This document shows positions 55,432 to 64,000 of a DNA stretch of 64,000 nt, piece by piece. The notes beneath the pieces were generated by a model. That model did not search any database. It saw nothing but the letters and a program-made list of their open reading frames with translations, and was not told the DNA's origin. The DNA lies in assembly GCA_903828565.1 (NCBI GenBank), contig CAIKMQ010000032.1:62001-126000 (forward strand), given 5' to 3'. This DNA comes from an uncultured Leptolinea sp. Lineage in GTDB: Bacteria > Chloroflexota > Anaerolineae > Anaerolineales > Anaerolineaceae. How positions within the stretch are numbered: the first letter of the stretch is position 1; each line of letters opens with the position of its first letter. The position numbers and the translations under genes were made by a program.

Positions 55432-57308
55432 ATCTGCACCTCCCGGTTGGCTGGAAGCGGGCAGAACCAATCCTCAGCTGCCTGATCATTGAAAAGAGGA
55501 ACAATTCCACAGGCATGGCACTGTTGGCGGCAATCTTCGCGGAAGGCACCGAGGAGAGAGTTGCTGTATTCAGCCAGAAGGTAACTCTTACGAACACCTG
55601 AATGGATGTGATCCCAAGGAAGAACTTCATCCAGCGTGCGTGCGCGAAATGCATAAAATGCCGGATCGAGGTCGATTTCCTCAAATGCTTTCAGCCAGGT
55701 ATCATGGTGGTGCTGGTCTTGCCAAGCATCGAACTTGGCGCCTGATCTCCAGGCTTGCAGGATGACCTCAGACAAGCGGCGATCTCCACGTGATAACCAG
55801 GCTTCCATCTGGGTGTCTTTCGTATCCGTCCAGGATAGTTTGATGTTCGGATTGCGCAGTTGTGACCGAAGCATATCCTGTTTCTTACGAACCGAATCGG
55901 GGTCATCACAGGCAGTCCACTGGAATGGGGTGTGAGCCTTGGGCACAAAGGTGGATACACCGGCATGTACTTTTACGCGGCCTCCAGCCACCTCGCGACC
56001 GACCCGGTATACCTGCTGACACAGATCAATGATCGCTTGAACATCTTCGAGAGTTTCAGAGGGGTGGCCGATCATGAAGTAGAGTTTGATTGTTGTCCAG
56101 CCGCGTGAATAAATGGCCCGGGCTGTATCCATCAACTGCTGTGTACTTACAGGTTTGTTGATGATCCCCCGCATTCGGTCGGTGGCAGCTTCCGGAGCCA
56201 GGGTAAACCCACCCAGGCGGGAACCTTTCAGTTTATCCATGATCTGAACAGAGAAAGATTCGATCCGCAGGGAGGGCAGGGAGATAACGATATGCTCTGT
56301 GGCATACCGCTTTGCCAGTCCATCAACCAATTCTTCTATACGGGTGTAGTCAGAAGAAGAGAGGGAAAGCAAAGCGACCTCCTGGTGACCGGTTGCCTGC
56401 AAGGCAGCATCCACCGCCGCGAGGATCTCCGCTACCGGGCGTTCCCTCACCGGGCGGTTGATCATGCCTGCGTGGCAGAAACGGCAGCCGCGCGTACATC
56501 CGCGCATGATCTCGATGGCAACCCGGTCATGGACGATCTCAATATACGGCACAATAAAGTTGGTCACAGGGGGGGGGAGCTTCCCGACGATGCGCTTTTG
56601 GATTGGCAGGGAGCCAGCAGGATGGTTCGGCTTGAGGGTGGAGATCCGGCCATCCAGTTGGTAATCCACCGAGTAGAAAGACGGGATATATACACCCGGA
56701 ATACCAGCAAGGGCGGTCAGTAAGTCGATTCGCAAGCCGCCACCCTCCTTCCATTGCTGATAGGTGTTGACGATCTCTTCTATAACTTCTTCCCCTTCGC
56801 CGATGACGAATGCGTCGATGAATGCATGCATTGGTTCTGGGTTATAAGCTGCATGTCCACCGGCGATCACGAGGGGTTGGTCTTTGCCTCGATCCGCGGA
56901 GAGAAGCGGGAGGCCGGCGAGGTCCAGGGTATTAAGCACATTCGTGTAGAGAGATTCATACGGTAGGGAGAACCCGATGATGTCAAAATCGGTCAGCGGA
57001 TGCCTGGTCTCCAGTGAGTAAAGGGGAATTCCATTCTGGCGCATCAGCGCTTCCATGTCCACCCAGGGAGCATAGCAGCGCTCTGCAAGTACATCCGCAC
57101 GTTTATTGAGCAGGTCATAAAGAATTGCCATGCCGAGATTGGGTAAACCGATATCGTAGATGTCCGGGAATAAAAGCGCGACCCGAGTGTGTACTTCCTG
57201 CCAATCTTTCACCACGGAGTTCAGTTCCCCACCTGTATAACGTCCGGGTTTTTGAACGAGCGGTAGGATTTGATCGATCTTTTGTGAGAGGGTTAATGTT
57301 GTAGGCAT
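55428..57308 (-). CDS. TIGR03960 family B12-binding-domain radical SAM protein
   Basis: The 626-residue enzyme has an N-terminal cobalamin-binding-like region (VALLFPDIYDIGLPNLGMAILYDLLN), a middle with IAGGHAAYNPEPMHAFIDAFVIGEGEE, and the radical SAM core with the 4Fe-4S motif RGCTRGCRFCHAG (CxxxCxxC). The C-terminal part holds further cysteines (CRQQCHACGI). It is paired with the DUF2344 gene and follows the SDR gene by 3 nt. Family function is not firmly known; a tRNA/rRNA or peptide modification is often suggested. Confidence 0.93.
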   Translation of the reverse strand: MPTTLTLSQKIDQILPLVQKPGRYTGGELNSVVKDWQEVHTRVALLFPDIYDIGLPNLGMAILYDLLNKRADVLAERCYAPWVDMEALMRQNGIPLYSLETRHPLTDFDIIGFSLPYESLYTNVLNTLDLAGLPLLSADRGKDQPLVIAGGHAAYNPEPMHAFIDAFVIGEGEEVIEEIVNTYQQWKEGGGLRIDLLTALAGIPGVYIPSFYSVDYQLDGRISTLKPNHPAGSLPIQKRIVGKLPPPVTNFIVPYIEIVHDRVAIEIMRGCTRGCRFCHAGMINRPVRERPVAEILAAVDAALQATGHQEVALLSLSSSDYTRIEELVDGLAKRYATEHIVISLPSLRIESFSVQIMDKLKGSRLGGFTLAPEAATDRMRGIINKPVSTQQLMDTARAIYSRGWTTIKLYFMIGHPSETLEDVQAIIDLCQQVYRVGREVAGGRVKVHAGVSTFVPKAHTPFQWTACDDPDSVRKKQDMLRSQLRNPNIKLSWTDTKDTQMEAWLSRGDRRLSEVILQAWRSGAKFDAWQDQHHHDTWLKAFEEIDLDPAFYAFRARTLDEVLPWDHIHSGVRKSYLLAEYSNSLLGAFREDCRQQCHACGIVPLFNDQAAEDWFCPLPANREVQI

Positions 57309-57311
57309 GGG

Positions 57312-58097
57312 TTACAGTAATCCTTTAACCATACCGCCATCGACGGACAACATCGCTCCGGTAAGATAGCTGGCTGCCGGAGAAAGCAGAAAAACAGCAA
57401 CGTTGGCAAATTCCTGCGGAGTGGCAATCCGTTTTAGGGCGGAAGCATCGATCTGTTTGAGTTTTTCCTCTTCGATACTGGTATTGTTTTTCTTCGCACG
57501 GTCAGCCAGCAGGCTGTCGGCGCGTTCGGTCAATGTAAAACCGGGCAGGATGGAGTTCACCCGAATGCCTTCGCTGCCAAGCTCGAGCGCCAGTGATTTC
57601 GTTAAGCCGAGAACCCCGGCTCGCAGGCTATTGGATAAGATCAGATCGGGGATGGGTTGTTTTGCTGAAATGGAGGTGATCGTCAAGATGGATGGGGCTG
57701 CCGATGCGCGCAGGTAAGGTAATGCTGCATGGATAAGGCGTGCATGGCTCAAGAAGGTCAGTTGAAACGCTTGCTGCCAGTCGTCCACCGAGAAGGTTTC
57801 GAACCTCCCAGTTCTCGGGCCGCCGGAATTAGTAACCAGCAAGTCCAGACCCTGCAATTGCCTGGCAGCTGTGTGGACAACCTCTTCTGCCGCCGCAGGA
57901 ACAGATACATCTCCCCGGGCAGTAAAAACAGGGCCGAAGGGTGATAGATCTTTTAGCGCTGCCTCAACATGCGCCTCGTCACGAGAATTAATGGCGATAG
58001 ATACCCCTTCTGTTAGCAAAGTTTGGGCAACAGCGTATCCGAGGCCGCGCGTCCCGCCTGTTATCAGGGCTTTCTTACCAGTTAGTTGCAAGTCCAT
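57312..58097 (-). CDS. Short-chain dehydrogenase/reductase-like protein with altered catalytic residues
   Basis: The 261-residue protein has the SDR Rossmann start (ALITGGTRGLGYAVAQTLL), NSGGPRTG in place of the usual NNAG, an active-site Ser in TITSISAKQP, and a C-terminus typical for FabG-like SDRs (FLLSPAASYLTGAMLSVDGG). At the YxxxK position it has SNSLRAGVLGL, so both Tyr and Lys are replaced (Ser and Arg). This matches a known atypical FabG-like subgroup whose activity is unclear. It lies in a minus-strand run with DUF503 and the radical SAM pair. Confidence 0.88.
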   Translation of the reverse strand: MDLQLTGKKALITGGTRGLGYAVAQTLLTEGVSIAINSRDEAHVEAALKDLSPFGPVFTARGDVSVPAAAEEVVHTAARQLQGLDLLVTNSGGPRTGRFETFSVDDWQQAFQLTFLSHARLIHAALPYLRASAAPSILTITSISAKQPIPDLILSNSLRAGVLGLTKSLALELGSEGIRVNSILPGFTLTERADSLLADRAKKNNTSIEEEKLKQIDASALKRIATPQEFANVAVFLLSPAASYLTGAMLSVDGGMVKGLL

Positions 58098-58101
58098 GAG
58101 T

Positions 58102-58392
58102 CTAAATGATCTCCAAATGTTGTGAAAGGATAGGCAGTTCCGGAAAATGACTTTCGCACCAGTTTAGAAAAGAAGAAAAATCCGCCTGGATTACTTTGAC
58201 ATCATCACACGCCCGTACAAAGGTGAATTCTGTCTGACGTGGAGAATCTTGATGGCCAGTTTCAGCGATAGAAAAATTATATGCCTGTCGGGAGCGTATG
58301 CTGAATGGCTTAATCAGGCTTCGTTTTTCTTTGAGCGTACTGGCGGTTCCGCATTCCAGGGTGAGGGTAAGGATACCTATTCGGGCGGTCAT
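58102..58392 (-). CDS. DUF503 (YlxP-like) protein
   Basis: The 96-residue protein shows the DUF503 pattern: MTARIGILTLTLECGTASTL, then LKEKRSLIKPF and NFSIAETGHQDSPR. Small YlxP-type proteins are usually encoded near translation and ribosome-assembly genes and may bind RNA; the function is not settled. Here it is the first gene of the run leading to the SDR gene (4-nt gap) and is divergent from folC. Confidence 0.85.
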   Translation of the reverse strand: MTARIGILTLTLECGTASTLKEKRSLIKPFSIRSRQAYNFSIAETGHQDSPRQTEFTFVRACDDVKVIQADFSSFLNWCESHFPELPILSQHLEII

Positions 58393-58469
58393 GTTCGTAC
58401 TGATTATATCCTGAAGGCATAGATAGCGCAGGTTTCTATAGAATCAGCAGGTTTATGCTGCGATGTTGC

Positions 58470-58498
58470 TTGCAAAACAGGCAGGCGGGCATTACAAT
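58470..58498 (+). promoter_or_regulatory. Promoter of folC-lon
   Basis: TTGCAA (58470-58475), a 17-bp spacer and TACAAT (58493-58498). The start codon lies 28 nt further with AGAGG as ribosome-binding site. Confidence 0.7.
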
Positions 58499-58526
58499 GC
58501 TTTCCATCACCTGAAGAGAGGTACCT

Positions 58527-59882
58527 TTGCAGATAGAGCCCGGTTACCAGGCGACCCTGGATTACCTGTATACATTTGTCGATTATAGCCTGACCAAGCA
58601 ATTGAGTTTCTCGCCGGAGAAATTCAACCTGGATAGGATGAGGAAACTGCTGGATCTGATGGGAAATCCGCAGCAGGCATATCGCATTATCCATGTTGCT
58701 GGAACCAAAGGAAAGGGATCCACCTGCGCGCTAATTGCCAGCGCATTGCAAGCTTGCGGAATGCGTACCGGGCTTTATACATCACCGCACCTGATCGATT
58801 ATGCCGAGCGAATACAGGTGGATGCACTAGCAATCACCCATGACCGCCTAGTGCGAATGGTGGAGGACTTGAAACCGCTGCTGGCAAATGTGCCAGATAT
58901 CACAACATTTGAGATCACCACGGCCCTGGCTTTTGAGTATTTCAACCAGCAGCAGGTGGATTATGCTGTGGTCGAGGTTGGGCTGGGTGGCCGGTTGGAT
59001 GCCACCAATGTGGTAGATCCGCTGGTATCGGTGATCACGTCGGTTTCTTATGATCATCAGGCGATCCTGGGGAATACTCTCGCAGAGATTGCAGGAGAAA
59101 AAGCAGGGATTATCAAACCTAACCGCCCCGTTGTTTCCAGCCAGCAACAGCCAGAAGCTATGGCTGTGATAACTCAGGTGGCACATCGTAGTAATTGCGT
59201 TCTTGCTGTTTCGGGTGTGGATGCCAACTCTCGTTCCATTTCATATGATCTAGATGGGCAAGTATTTGAGATCCATTTTCCTGCTGGAAAGGTCCAACCT
59301 GATCCCGTAGCGGCTATGCGTTTCACCATACCCTTGCTGGGAAATCATCAGCTGGAGAACGCTGTCACCGCATTCCTGACTCTACAGGTCATACAGGCAC
59401 AAGATGCGAGAGTCACACTGCCTGGTATTCAACAGGGATTTAGCCGGGTAGCCTGGCCTTGCCGGTTCGAACTGCTGCAGAAAGATCCAATTGTGATACT
59501 GGATTCAGCCCACAACCGGGATTCCGCAATGAAGCTTCGGCGTACGGTGGAACGTTACCTACCTGGTAAAAAAGTGGTATTGTTATTTGGAGCATCCGAA
59601 GACAAGGATCTCACAGGCATGTTGGAAGAATTGCAACCTGTGACCCGTCTCGTTGTGGCAACTCAATCAATTCATCCACGAGCCAAGGCAGCGGAAGAGA
59701 TTGCTGCACTGGCACGCGGGTTGGGTATGGATGCAACGACCGGGTTACCTATTGAGCGAGGTGTTCGTTCTGCAATATCCTATTTGAGGGCGGATGAAGT
59801 ATTGCTGGCTACCGGGAGCATTTTTATTGCCGCAGCCGTTAAAGAGCTCTGGAACAATGAACTAAAGGAAAGTCAGGAGTAA
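58527..59882 (+). CDS. folC: Folylpolyglutamate synthase / dihydrofolate synthase
   Basis: The 451-residue Mur-ligase-like enzyme adds glutamates to folates and may also form dihydrofolate. Motifs: HVAGTKGKGSTCALIASAL (ATP loop), GLYTSPHLIDYAERI, FEITTALAFEYF, VVEVGLGGRLDATNVV, TSVSYDHQAILGNTLAEIAGEKAGI and LDSAHNRDSAMKL. TTG start with AGAGG 5 nt upstream. It ends 1 nt before lon and shares one promoter with it. Confidence 0.95.
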   Translation: MQIEPGYQATLDYLYTFVDYSLTKQLSFSPEKFNLDRMRKLLDLMGNPQQAYRIIHVAGTKGKGSTCALIASALQACGMRTGLYTSPHLIDYAERIQVDALAITHDRLVRMVEDLKPLLANVPDITTFEITTALAFEYFNQQQVDYAVVEVGLGGRLDATNVVDPLVSVITSVSYDHQAILGNTLAEIAGEKAGIIKPNRPVVSSQQQPEAMAVITQVAHRSNCVLAVSGVDANSRSISYDLDGQVFEIHFPAGKVQPDPVAAMRFTIPLLGNHQLENAVTAFLTLQVIQAQDARVTLPGIQQGFSRVAWPCRFELLQKDPIVILDSAHNRDSAMKLRRTVERYLPGKKVVLLFGASEDKDLTGMLEELQPVTRLVVATQSIHPRAKAAEEIAALARGLGMDATTGLPIERGVRSAISYLRADEVLLATGSIFIAAAVKELWNNELKESQE

Positions 59883-59883
59883 T

Positions 59884-62388
59884 ATGAGAAATGATGACTG
59901 GCAGGGGAATAAAGATGAAGAGTTGGATTACTCAGCAGCCATCCACCAGCGCACTGAGGAACTATACCGTATAAAGAATGCTGAATTAGACTCGGAAGGC
60001 TGTGTAACATTACCGGTAATTCCGCTGCGGGAGCTGGTTGTCTTTCCACATATGGTCTCCCCGATCTTTGTGCAGCTGGCATCCATTGTCACAGCGATAC
60101 AGGTGGCACAGAAGAATGACCAGACCATGATTGGCCTGGTGCAGTTGGAGGCGGAACCAGCCGCCCAAAGCAAGTTAGATTATCTGCCGGTTGGTGTGGA
60201 AATGGCGGTGGGACGTTTATTAACCATGCCCGACGGTAATAGTTCAACTCTGGTACAAGGCCGGCGGCGGCTTGAGGTTTTGGATGTCTATCAGGGGAAT
60301 CAATGCCTGATGGCACGAGCCCGGATCATCGACGAGGAAGTCAAAGTCGATAAAAAGACGGATGCATTGATGCGGACGACCAGGGATCTTTTTGAAAGGG
60401 TCATTCAGCTGGATCGTTCGTTGCCCGATGAGGCACATCTTTTTGCCATGAATATCAACGAACCTGGTTGGCTGGCGGATATGGTGGCCACCACCCTGTC
60501 GCTGGAATTGAAGGATCGCTGGAACCTGTTGCTGAATACAGATCCGAAGGACAGATTAAGACAGATCAACCATATCCTGGCGGATGAATTGGATGTATTA
60601 ACACTGGAGGATGAGATCCAGAGCAAGGTCCAATCTGAAGTGGATCGCAGCCAGCGTGAGTTTTACTTGCGGGAACAGATGAAGGCCATCCAGACAGAGC
60701 TGGGTGAAGGCGACATCTGGACACGGGAGATCACAGAATTGCGGAAGAAGATCTCTGAAAGTCACCTGCCCGCAGAAGTGGAAACGCAGGCGAACAAAGA
60801 GATCGAGCGGCTGCTGCAAATGCCTCCAATGGCGCCTGAAGTGGGGATCATCCGTACCTACCTGGATTGGATCATCGATCTCCCCTGGGAGAAGGTCACC
60901 AGCGACAACCTGGATGTCAAACATGCCGCAGCTACCCTGGAGAATTACCATTACGGGTTATCCAAAGCCAAGGATCGCATCTTGGAATATATTGCTGTGC
61001 GATCCCTGATGCCAAAAAAACTGAAACAACCCATTCTTTGCTTCATTGGCCCTCCCGGAACAGGCAAGACCTCACTGGGAAGGTCGATTGCGGAAGCGTT
61101 GGGACGGAATTTTGTCCGCCTTTCGCTCGGAGGTGTGCGGGATGAAGCTGAGATTCGCGGGCATCGCCGTACTTATATTGGTGCCATGCCGGGGCGGATC
61201 CTGCAGACCATGCGCAGGGCCGGTTCGCTCAATCCGTTGTTCATGCTGGATGAGATCGATAAACTCGGAGCGGATTTTCGCGGAGATCCGGCTGCGGCAT
61301 TGCTGGAAGTCCTTGACCCAGAACAGAACAATGCTTTTTCTGATCATTACCTGGAGCTTTCTTACGATCTATCCAAGGTCATGTTCATCACTACAGCCAA
61401 CTCTGCCGGCAGTATTCCGCCAGCATTGCTGGACCGGATGGAAGTGATCGAGTTCCCCGGGTATATTGAAGAGGATAAACTGGAGATCTGCCACCGTTTT
61501 CTGCTGAGAAGACAGCAGGAGGAGAGCGGTATCGAAGAAGGTGAGGTTCAGATCCCGGATGCAGCCCTAAGCAAGGTCATCCGCGAGTATACCTACGAGG
61601 CGGGCGTGCGTAATCTGGAACGCGAGATCGGCCGTCTATTCCGCAAGGTTGCCCGCCTGAAATCTGAGAAGAAAGTGTTTCCACGAAAAGTTACACCAGC
61701 CCTGGTGGAAAAATTCCTTGGACCGCCGCAATTCTTTGCCACTGAGGCTGAGAAAAAAGATGAGGTGGGCATTGCCACAGCCATGGCCTGGACAGAAGCG
61801 GGCGGGGATATTATGACCATTGAAGTGCTCGCGTTTGATGGCAAAGGCGGTTTACAGGTTACCGGCCAGATCGGCGAGGTGATGCAGGAATCTGCCCAGG
61901 CTGCGTTATCCTATATGAAATCACGCGCGAAAGTACTGGCCATCAACCCGCGGATCTTTGAACGGGCTGACATCCACATTCATATACCGGAAGGCGCCAT
62001 TCCGAAGGACGGCCCATCTGCAGGCATCACACTGGCTTTGGCCATGATCTCGCTCTTTACAGGCCGTGAAGTCTATAAGGATGTGGCCATGACCGGGGAG
62101 ATTACCCTGAGAGGCCGGGTGCTGCCGGTAGGTGGTGTGCGTGAGAAGGTACTGGCTGCCCACCGTGCAGAGATCAAGCGGGTAATCCTGCCGCAGAGGA
62201 ATGTGAATGACCTGGTGGATGTACCGCGGCGAATTCGCACAGACCTGCAGATCATCCCTGTGACTACGATGGAAGAGGTGATCACGGCAGCGCTGCATCC
62301 GGCGAAACCTGTGGTGAAGAAAACCCGAGCTCCCCGAAAAGTAAAAACTGTTGAAACGGGCACTGTAACAACTTCATCAGGGCAATAA
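59884..62388 (+). CDS. lon: ATP-dependent protease Lon
   Basis: The 834-residue protein has the N-terminal LON substrate-binding domain (LPVIPLRELVVFPHMVSPIF), a helical middle with YLREQMKAIQTELGEG, the AAA+ module (Walker A GPPGTGKTSLGRSIAEAL, Walker B NPLFMLDEIDKLG), and the Ser-Lys protease domain with catalytic Ser in PKDGPSAGIT and Lys in VGGVREKVLAAHRA. A basic, low-complexity tail of about 25 residues (VVKKTRAPRKVKTVE) is added at the C-terminus. AGGAG lies 5 nt before ATG within the folC end. Confidence 0.97.
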   Translation: MRNDDWQGNKDEELDYSAAIHQRTEELYRIKNAELDSEGCVTLPVIPLRELVVFPHMVSPIFVQLASIVTAIQVAQKNDQTMIGLVQLEAEPAAQSKLDYLPVGVEMAVGRLLTMPDGNSSTLVQGRRRLEVLDVYQGNQCLMARARIIDEEVKVDKKTDALMRTTRDLFERVIQLDRSLPDEAHLFAMNINEPGWLADMVATTLSLELKDRWNLLLNTDPKDRLRQINHILADELDVLTLEDEIQSKVQSEVDRSQREFYLREQMKAIQTELGEGDIWTREITELRKKISESHLPAEVETQANKEIERLLQMPPMAPEVGIIRTYLDWIIDLPWEKVTSDNLDVKHAAATLENYHYGLSKAKDRILEYIAVRSLMPKKLKQPILCFIGPPGTGKTSLGRSIAEALGRNFVRLSLGGVRDEAEIRGHRRTYIGAMPGRILQTMRRAGSLNPLFMLDEIDKLGADFRGDPAAALLEVLDPEQNNAFSDHYLELSYDLSKVMFITTANSAGSIPPALLDRMEVIEFPGYIEEDKLEICHRFLLRRQQEESGIEEGEVQIPDAALSKVIREYTYEAGVRNLEREIGRLFRKVARLKSEKKVFPRKVTPALVEKFLGPPQFFATEAEKKDEVGIATAMAWTEAGGDIMTIEVLAFDGKGGLQVTGQIGEVMQESAQAALSYMKSRAKVLAINPRIFERADIHIHIPEGAIPKDGPSAGITLALAMISLFTGREVYKDVAMTGEITLRGRVLPVGGVREKVLAAHRAEIKRVILPQRNVNDLVDVPRRIRTDLQIIPVTTMEEVITAALHPAKPVVKKTRAPRKVKTVETGTVTTSSGQ

Positions 62389-62417
62389 AAAAACAATACC
62401 GGTTTTGCGCCGGTATT
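62385..62417 (-). terminator. Terminator between lon and the converging recG-coaD operon
   Basis: AATACCGG and CCGGTATT form an 8-bp stem with a 7-nt loop. On the minus strand it is followed by GTTTTTTTATT, a strong terminator for the coiled-coil gene. On the plus strand only TGATTC follows. Confidence 0.8.
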
Positions 62418-62438
62418 TGATTCATGTTTCGATAAATG

Positions 62439-62909
62439 CTATTCAATCCGTGGAGGGGGCGGACGATGTTCCGCCTGGATCGAGCGAATGCCATTTCGTA
62501 CCTGGGTGAGGGATTTTTCGATCTCCATCTCCAGATGGGTGAGAGCTTCCACAACGTATTCATCGGCGTCCCGCTTTGCCTGTTCAGCTTCTTTACGCGC
62601 TTCGGCGATGATCTTTTCTGCTTTCACACGCGCGGCCTCGCTGATGACATCTCTGGATGTCAACTTATCGGCATCATCTCTGGCAACCGCCAACGTACGA
62701 GAAGCACTCTCCTGGGCTTGGGCAAGGATGCGGTCTTTTTGAGCCATGATTTGCTGTGCTTTCTTCACTTCATCCGGCACAGAAACCCGCATCTGATCGA
62801 TAATATCCAGAAAGAGCTCTTCATCCATGGCAATGCTATGGGTCAAGGGGATCTGTTTACTGTTATTGAACAGTTCCTCCAGACGGTCGATCAGATGTTG
62901 AATATCCAT
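62439..62909 (-). CDS. Coiled-coil protein (DivIVA / ATP synthase b-like), unknown function
   Basis: The 156-residue protein begins MDIQHLIDRLEELFNNSKQIP and is followed by a long continuous alanine- and charge-rich helix (about 45-140) with heptads such as IIAEARKEAEQAKRDADEYV. The pattern resembles DivIVA-like proteins and the soluble stalk of ATP synthase b subunits, but there is no TM helix, so it is not an F0 subunit. A Pro-rich tail (RPPPPRIE) ends it. It is the last gene of recG-coaD; a septum or pole scaffolding role would be a guess. Confidence 0.8.
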   Translation of the reverse strand: MDIQHLIDRLEELFNNSKQIPLTHSIAMDEELFLDIIDQMRVSVPDEVKKAQQIMAQKDRILAQAQESASRTLAVARDDADKLTSRDVISEAARVKAEKIIAEARKEAEQAKRDADEYVVEALTHLEMEIEKSLTQVRNGIRSIQAEHRPPPPRIE

Positions 62910-62949
62910 GAGCCCTCCATCAGTAGGTTCGGTGCAATAATCACGCCAT

Positions 62950-63474
62950 TTAATCCCGAAGAGATGTCATTGATACCGGGTTGTGATCCGGGTTCATGCC
63001 TTCGAATTTTCTGGTTAGTGCCTCTTTGACATGGGCTGGTACCATGCTGGTGACATCCCCGCCCAGGGCAGCGATCTCACGCACTGTGGTCGATGAGAGG
63101 AAAGTGTGTTCCTCAGCGGTGATTAGGGCAACAACATCCACCTGTGGCGCGAGCCGATTATTCGCCAGAGCCATTTTAAATTCATGCTCAAAATCAGAAA
63201 AGACGCGCAATCCACGCACTATCACCTGGGCATCGATCTGACGGCAGTAGTCCACTGTCAAACCACTGTACCCGGTCACCCGGATCTTGGGTTCGTTCGC
63301 AAAACTGATGCGGACATATTCCAACCGCTCCTCCGGGCTGAAGAGCAAATTCTTCAAAGGCCGGTCATAAACTGCCACCACCAGTTCATCGAACAGGCGG
63401 GCTCCACGGCGTGCTATATCTATATGTCCATAATGGATTGGGTCAAACGTACCTGGAAATACTCCGCGAACCAT
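62950..63474 (-). CDS. coaD: Phosphopantetheine adenylyltransferase
   Basis: CoaD makes dephospho-CoA, the penultimate step of coenzyme A synthesis. The 174-residue product has the nucleotidyltransferase HxGH motif in GVFPGTFDPIHYGHIDIARR, VRGLRVFSDFEHEFKMALAN and the C-terminal TFLSSTTVREIAALGGDVTSMVP. An extra 15 residues at the C-terminus are not family-typical. Start overlaps the recG stop at base 63474. Confidence 0.96.
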   Translation of the reverse strand: MVRGVFPGTFDPIHYGHIDIARRGARLFDELVVAVYDRPLKNLLFSPEERLEYVRISFANEPKIRVTGYSGLTVDYCRQIDAQVIVRGLRVFSDFEHEFKMALANNRLAPQVDVVALITAEEHTFLSSTTVREIAALGGDVTSMVPAHVKEALTRKFEGMNPDHNPVSMTSLRD

Positions 63475-64000
63475 TAGCTGATATCTCCTTTTGCCTTGTC
63501 CCAGAAATGGCGCATGGTGTTGGCCAGGTATTCATTCTGAGGCAGGCTTAGTTCTGGGTCTTCCTCGAAGAGCTTTTGGGCTGCTTTACGGGCGATTTCT
63601 ATCATTCTAACATCAGTCAAGCTTGCCATGCGTAGATCCGAGAAACCTGCTTGCCTTTTTCCCAGGAAATCACCGGGACCGCGCTGCTCCAGGTCTTTTT
63701 CAGCCAGGACGAAGCCATCATCTGTCTCCACCATAGCTTGCAACCTTTGGTTATCTGCCGCGGATTCATTCTCAGGGATGAGGAAACAGAAAGACTTATG
63801 GGCTCCACGCCCGACTCGCCCGCGAAATTGATGTAATTGCGAGAGGCCAAAGCGATTTGCGCCTTCAATGAGCATGATGGTCGCATTGGGAATATCGACA
63901 CCCACTTCCACCACGGAGGTGGATACGAGGATATCCAGTTCGCGATTCCGAAAAGCCTGCATCACCTGATCTTTTTCATCCTGTTTCAGACGGCCGTGAA
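63474..64000 (-). CDS. recG: ATP-dependent DNA helicase RecG, C-terminal part (5' end outside window)
   Basis: The track begins at 63965, but the frame stays open to the window edge and reads HGRLKQDEKDQVMQAFRNRE, so this is the internal part of a longer gene. VSTSVVEVGVDIPNATIML, RFGLSQLHQFRGRVGRG (motif VI) and ERGPGDFLGKRQAGFSDLR match the second helicase domain and the C-terminal wedge-contact region of RecG. RecG remodels stalled replication forks and Holliday junctions. It is upstream of and overlaps coaD, a frequent pairing. Confidence 0.95.
   Translation of the reverse strand, partial: HGRLKQDEKDQVMQAFRNRELDILVSTSVVEVGVDIPNATIMLIEGANRFGLSQLHQFRGRVGRGAHKSFCFLIPENESAADNQRLQAMVETDDGFVLAEKDLEQRGPGDFLGKRQAGFSDLRMASLTDVRMIEIARKAAQKLFEEDPELSLPQNEYLANTMRHFWDKAKGDIS

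Noticed and set aside
58404-58694. 96-aa minus-strand ORF upstream of folC
   Set aside because: It overlaps the folC promoter and start in antisense and has no recognisable features.

Overview
The window reads as a continuous stretch of a bacterial chromosome from Chloroflexota, most likely the class Anaerolineae. The main pointers are a B12-dependent (class II) ribonucleotide reductase directly behind nrdR, a TIGR03663-type membrane glycosyltransferase fused to NHL repeats, a dcw cluster with divergent MurG and MraY motifs and no murE, an F1-type ATP synthase set with no F0 genes beside it, and a multihaem cytochrome carrying 11 CxxCH motifs. The taxonomic call is an inference from gene content, not from a marker gene.

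Layout. 1-2.8 kb: the 3' part of a VirD4/TraG-like DNA-transfer ATPase and a small zinc-ribbon protein, probably the edge of an integrated element. 2.9-10.1 kb: small zinc-ribbon and DUF4180 genes, a DUF3048 lipoprotein, the ABC-F factor ettA, then (minus strand) nrdR-nrdJ and a small unknown gene, behind a promoter followed by two NrdR-box-like palindromes. 10.3-27.6 kb: one minus-strand dcw operon in the order mraZ-rsmH-ftsL-ftsI-murF-mraY-murD-ftsW-murG-(cvpA-like)-murC-murB-ddl-ftsQ-ftsA-ftsZ. It starts at a promoter with three 10-bp-spaced MraZ boxes and ends at a strong terminator after ftsZ. 27.7-36.4 kb: a half-size EamA protein, a four-gene signalling operon (four-GAF hybrid histidine kinase, CheY-like regulator, REC-PP2C phosphatase, duplicated-motif membrane protein) and yifB/comM with a probably leaderless promoter. 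36.4-41.8 kb: a DUF1801 gene, a truncated VOC gene, a DUF6159 membrane protein, the TIGR03663-NHL fusion and tRNA-Val(UAC).

41.8-64 kb: a FAH-family hydrolase, a frameshifted sortase-like gene, yebC-ruvC-trmH-ruvA, atpA-G-D-C (with an enlarged loop in the alpha subunit), an mreB homologue with an unknown membrane protein, tRNA-Arg(CCG), the 11-haem cytochrome with an EamA transporter, the minus-strand run DUF503-SDR-TIGR03960-TIGR03936, folC-lon, and finally recG-coaD-coiled-coil protein reading in from the right edge.

Themes. The central block couples peptidoglycan precursor synthesis to Z-ring assembly under MraZ-type control, and sits next to NrdR-controlled dNTP synthesis. Genes overlap or nearly touch throughout both blocks, which suggests long polycistronic messages. 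I saw no CRISPR array, insertion sequence or rRNA gene, and no gene-free stretch longer than 300 bases. No clearly new defence or mobile system was found. The most unusual items are the altered MurG/MraY motifs with missing murE, the frameshifted sortase, the AtpA insertion, and the modular cytochrome.
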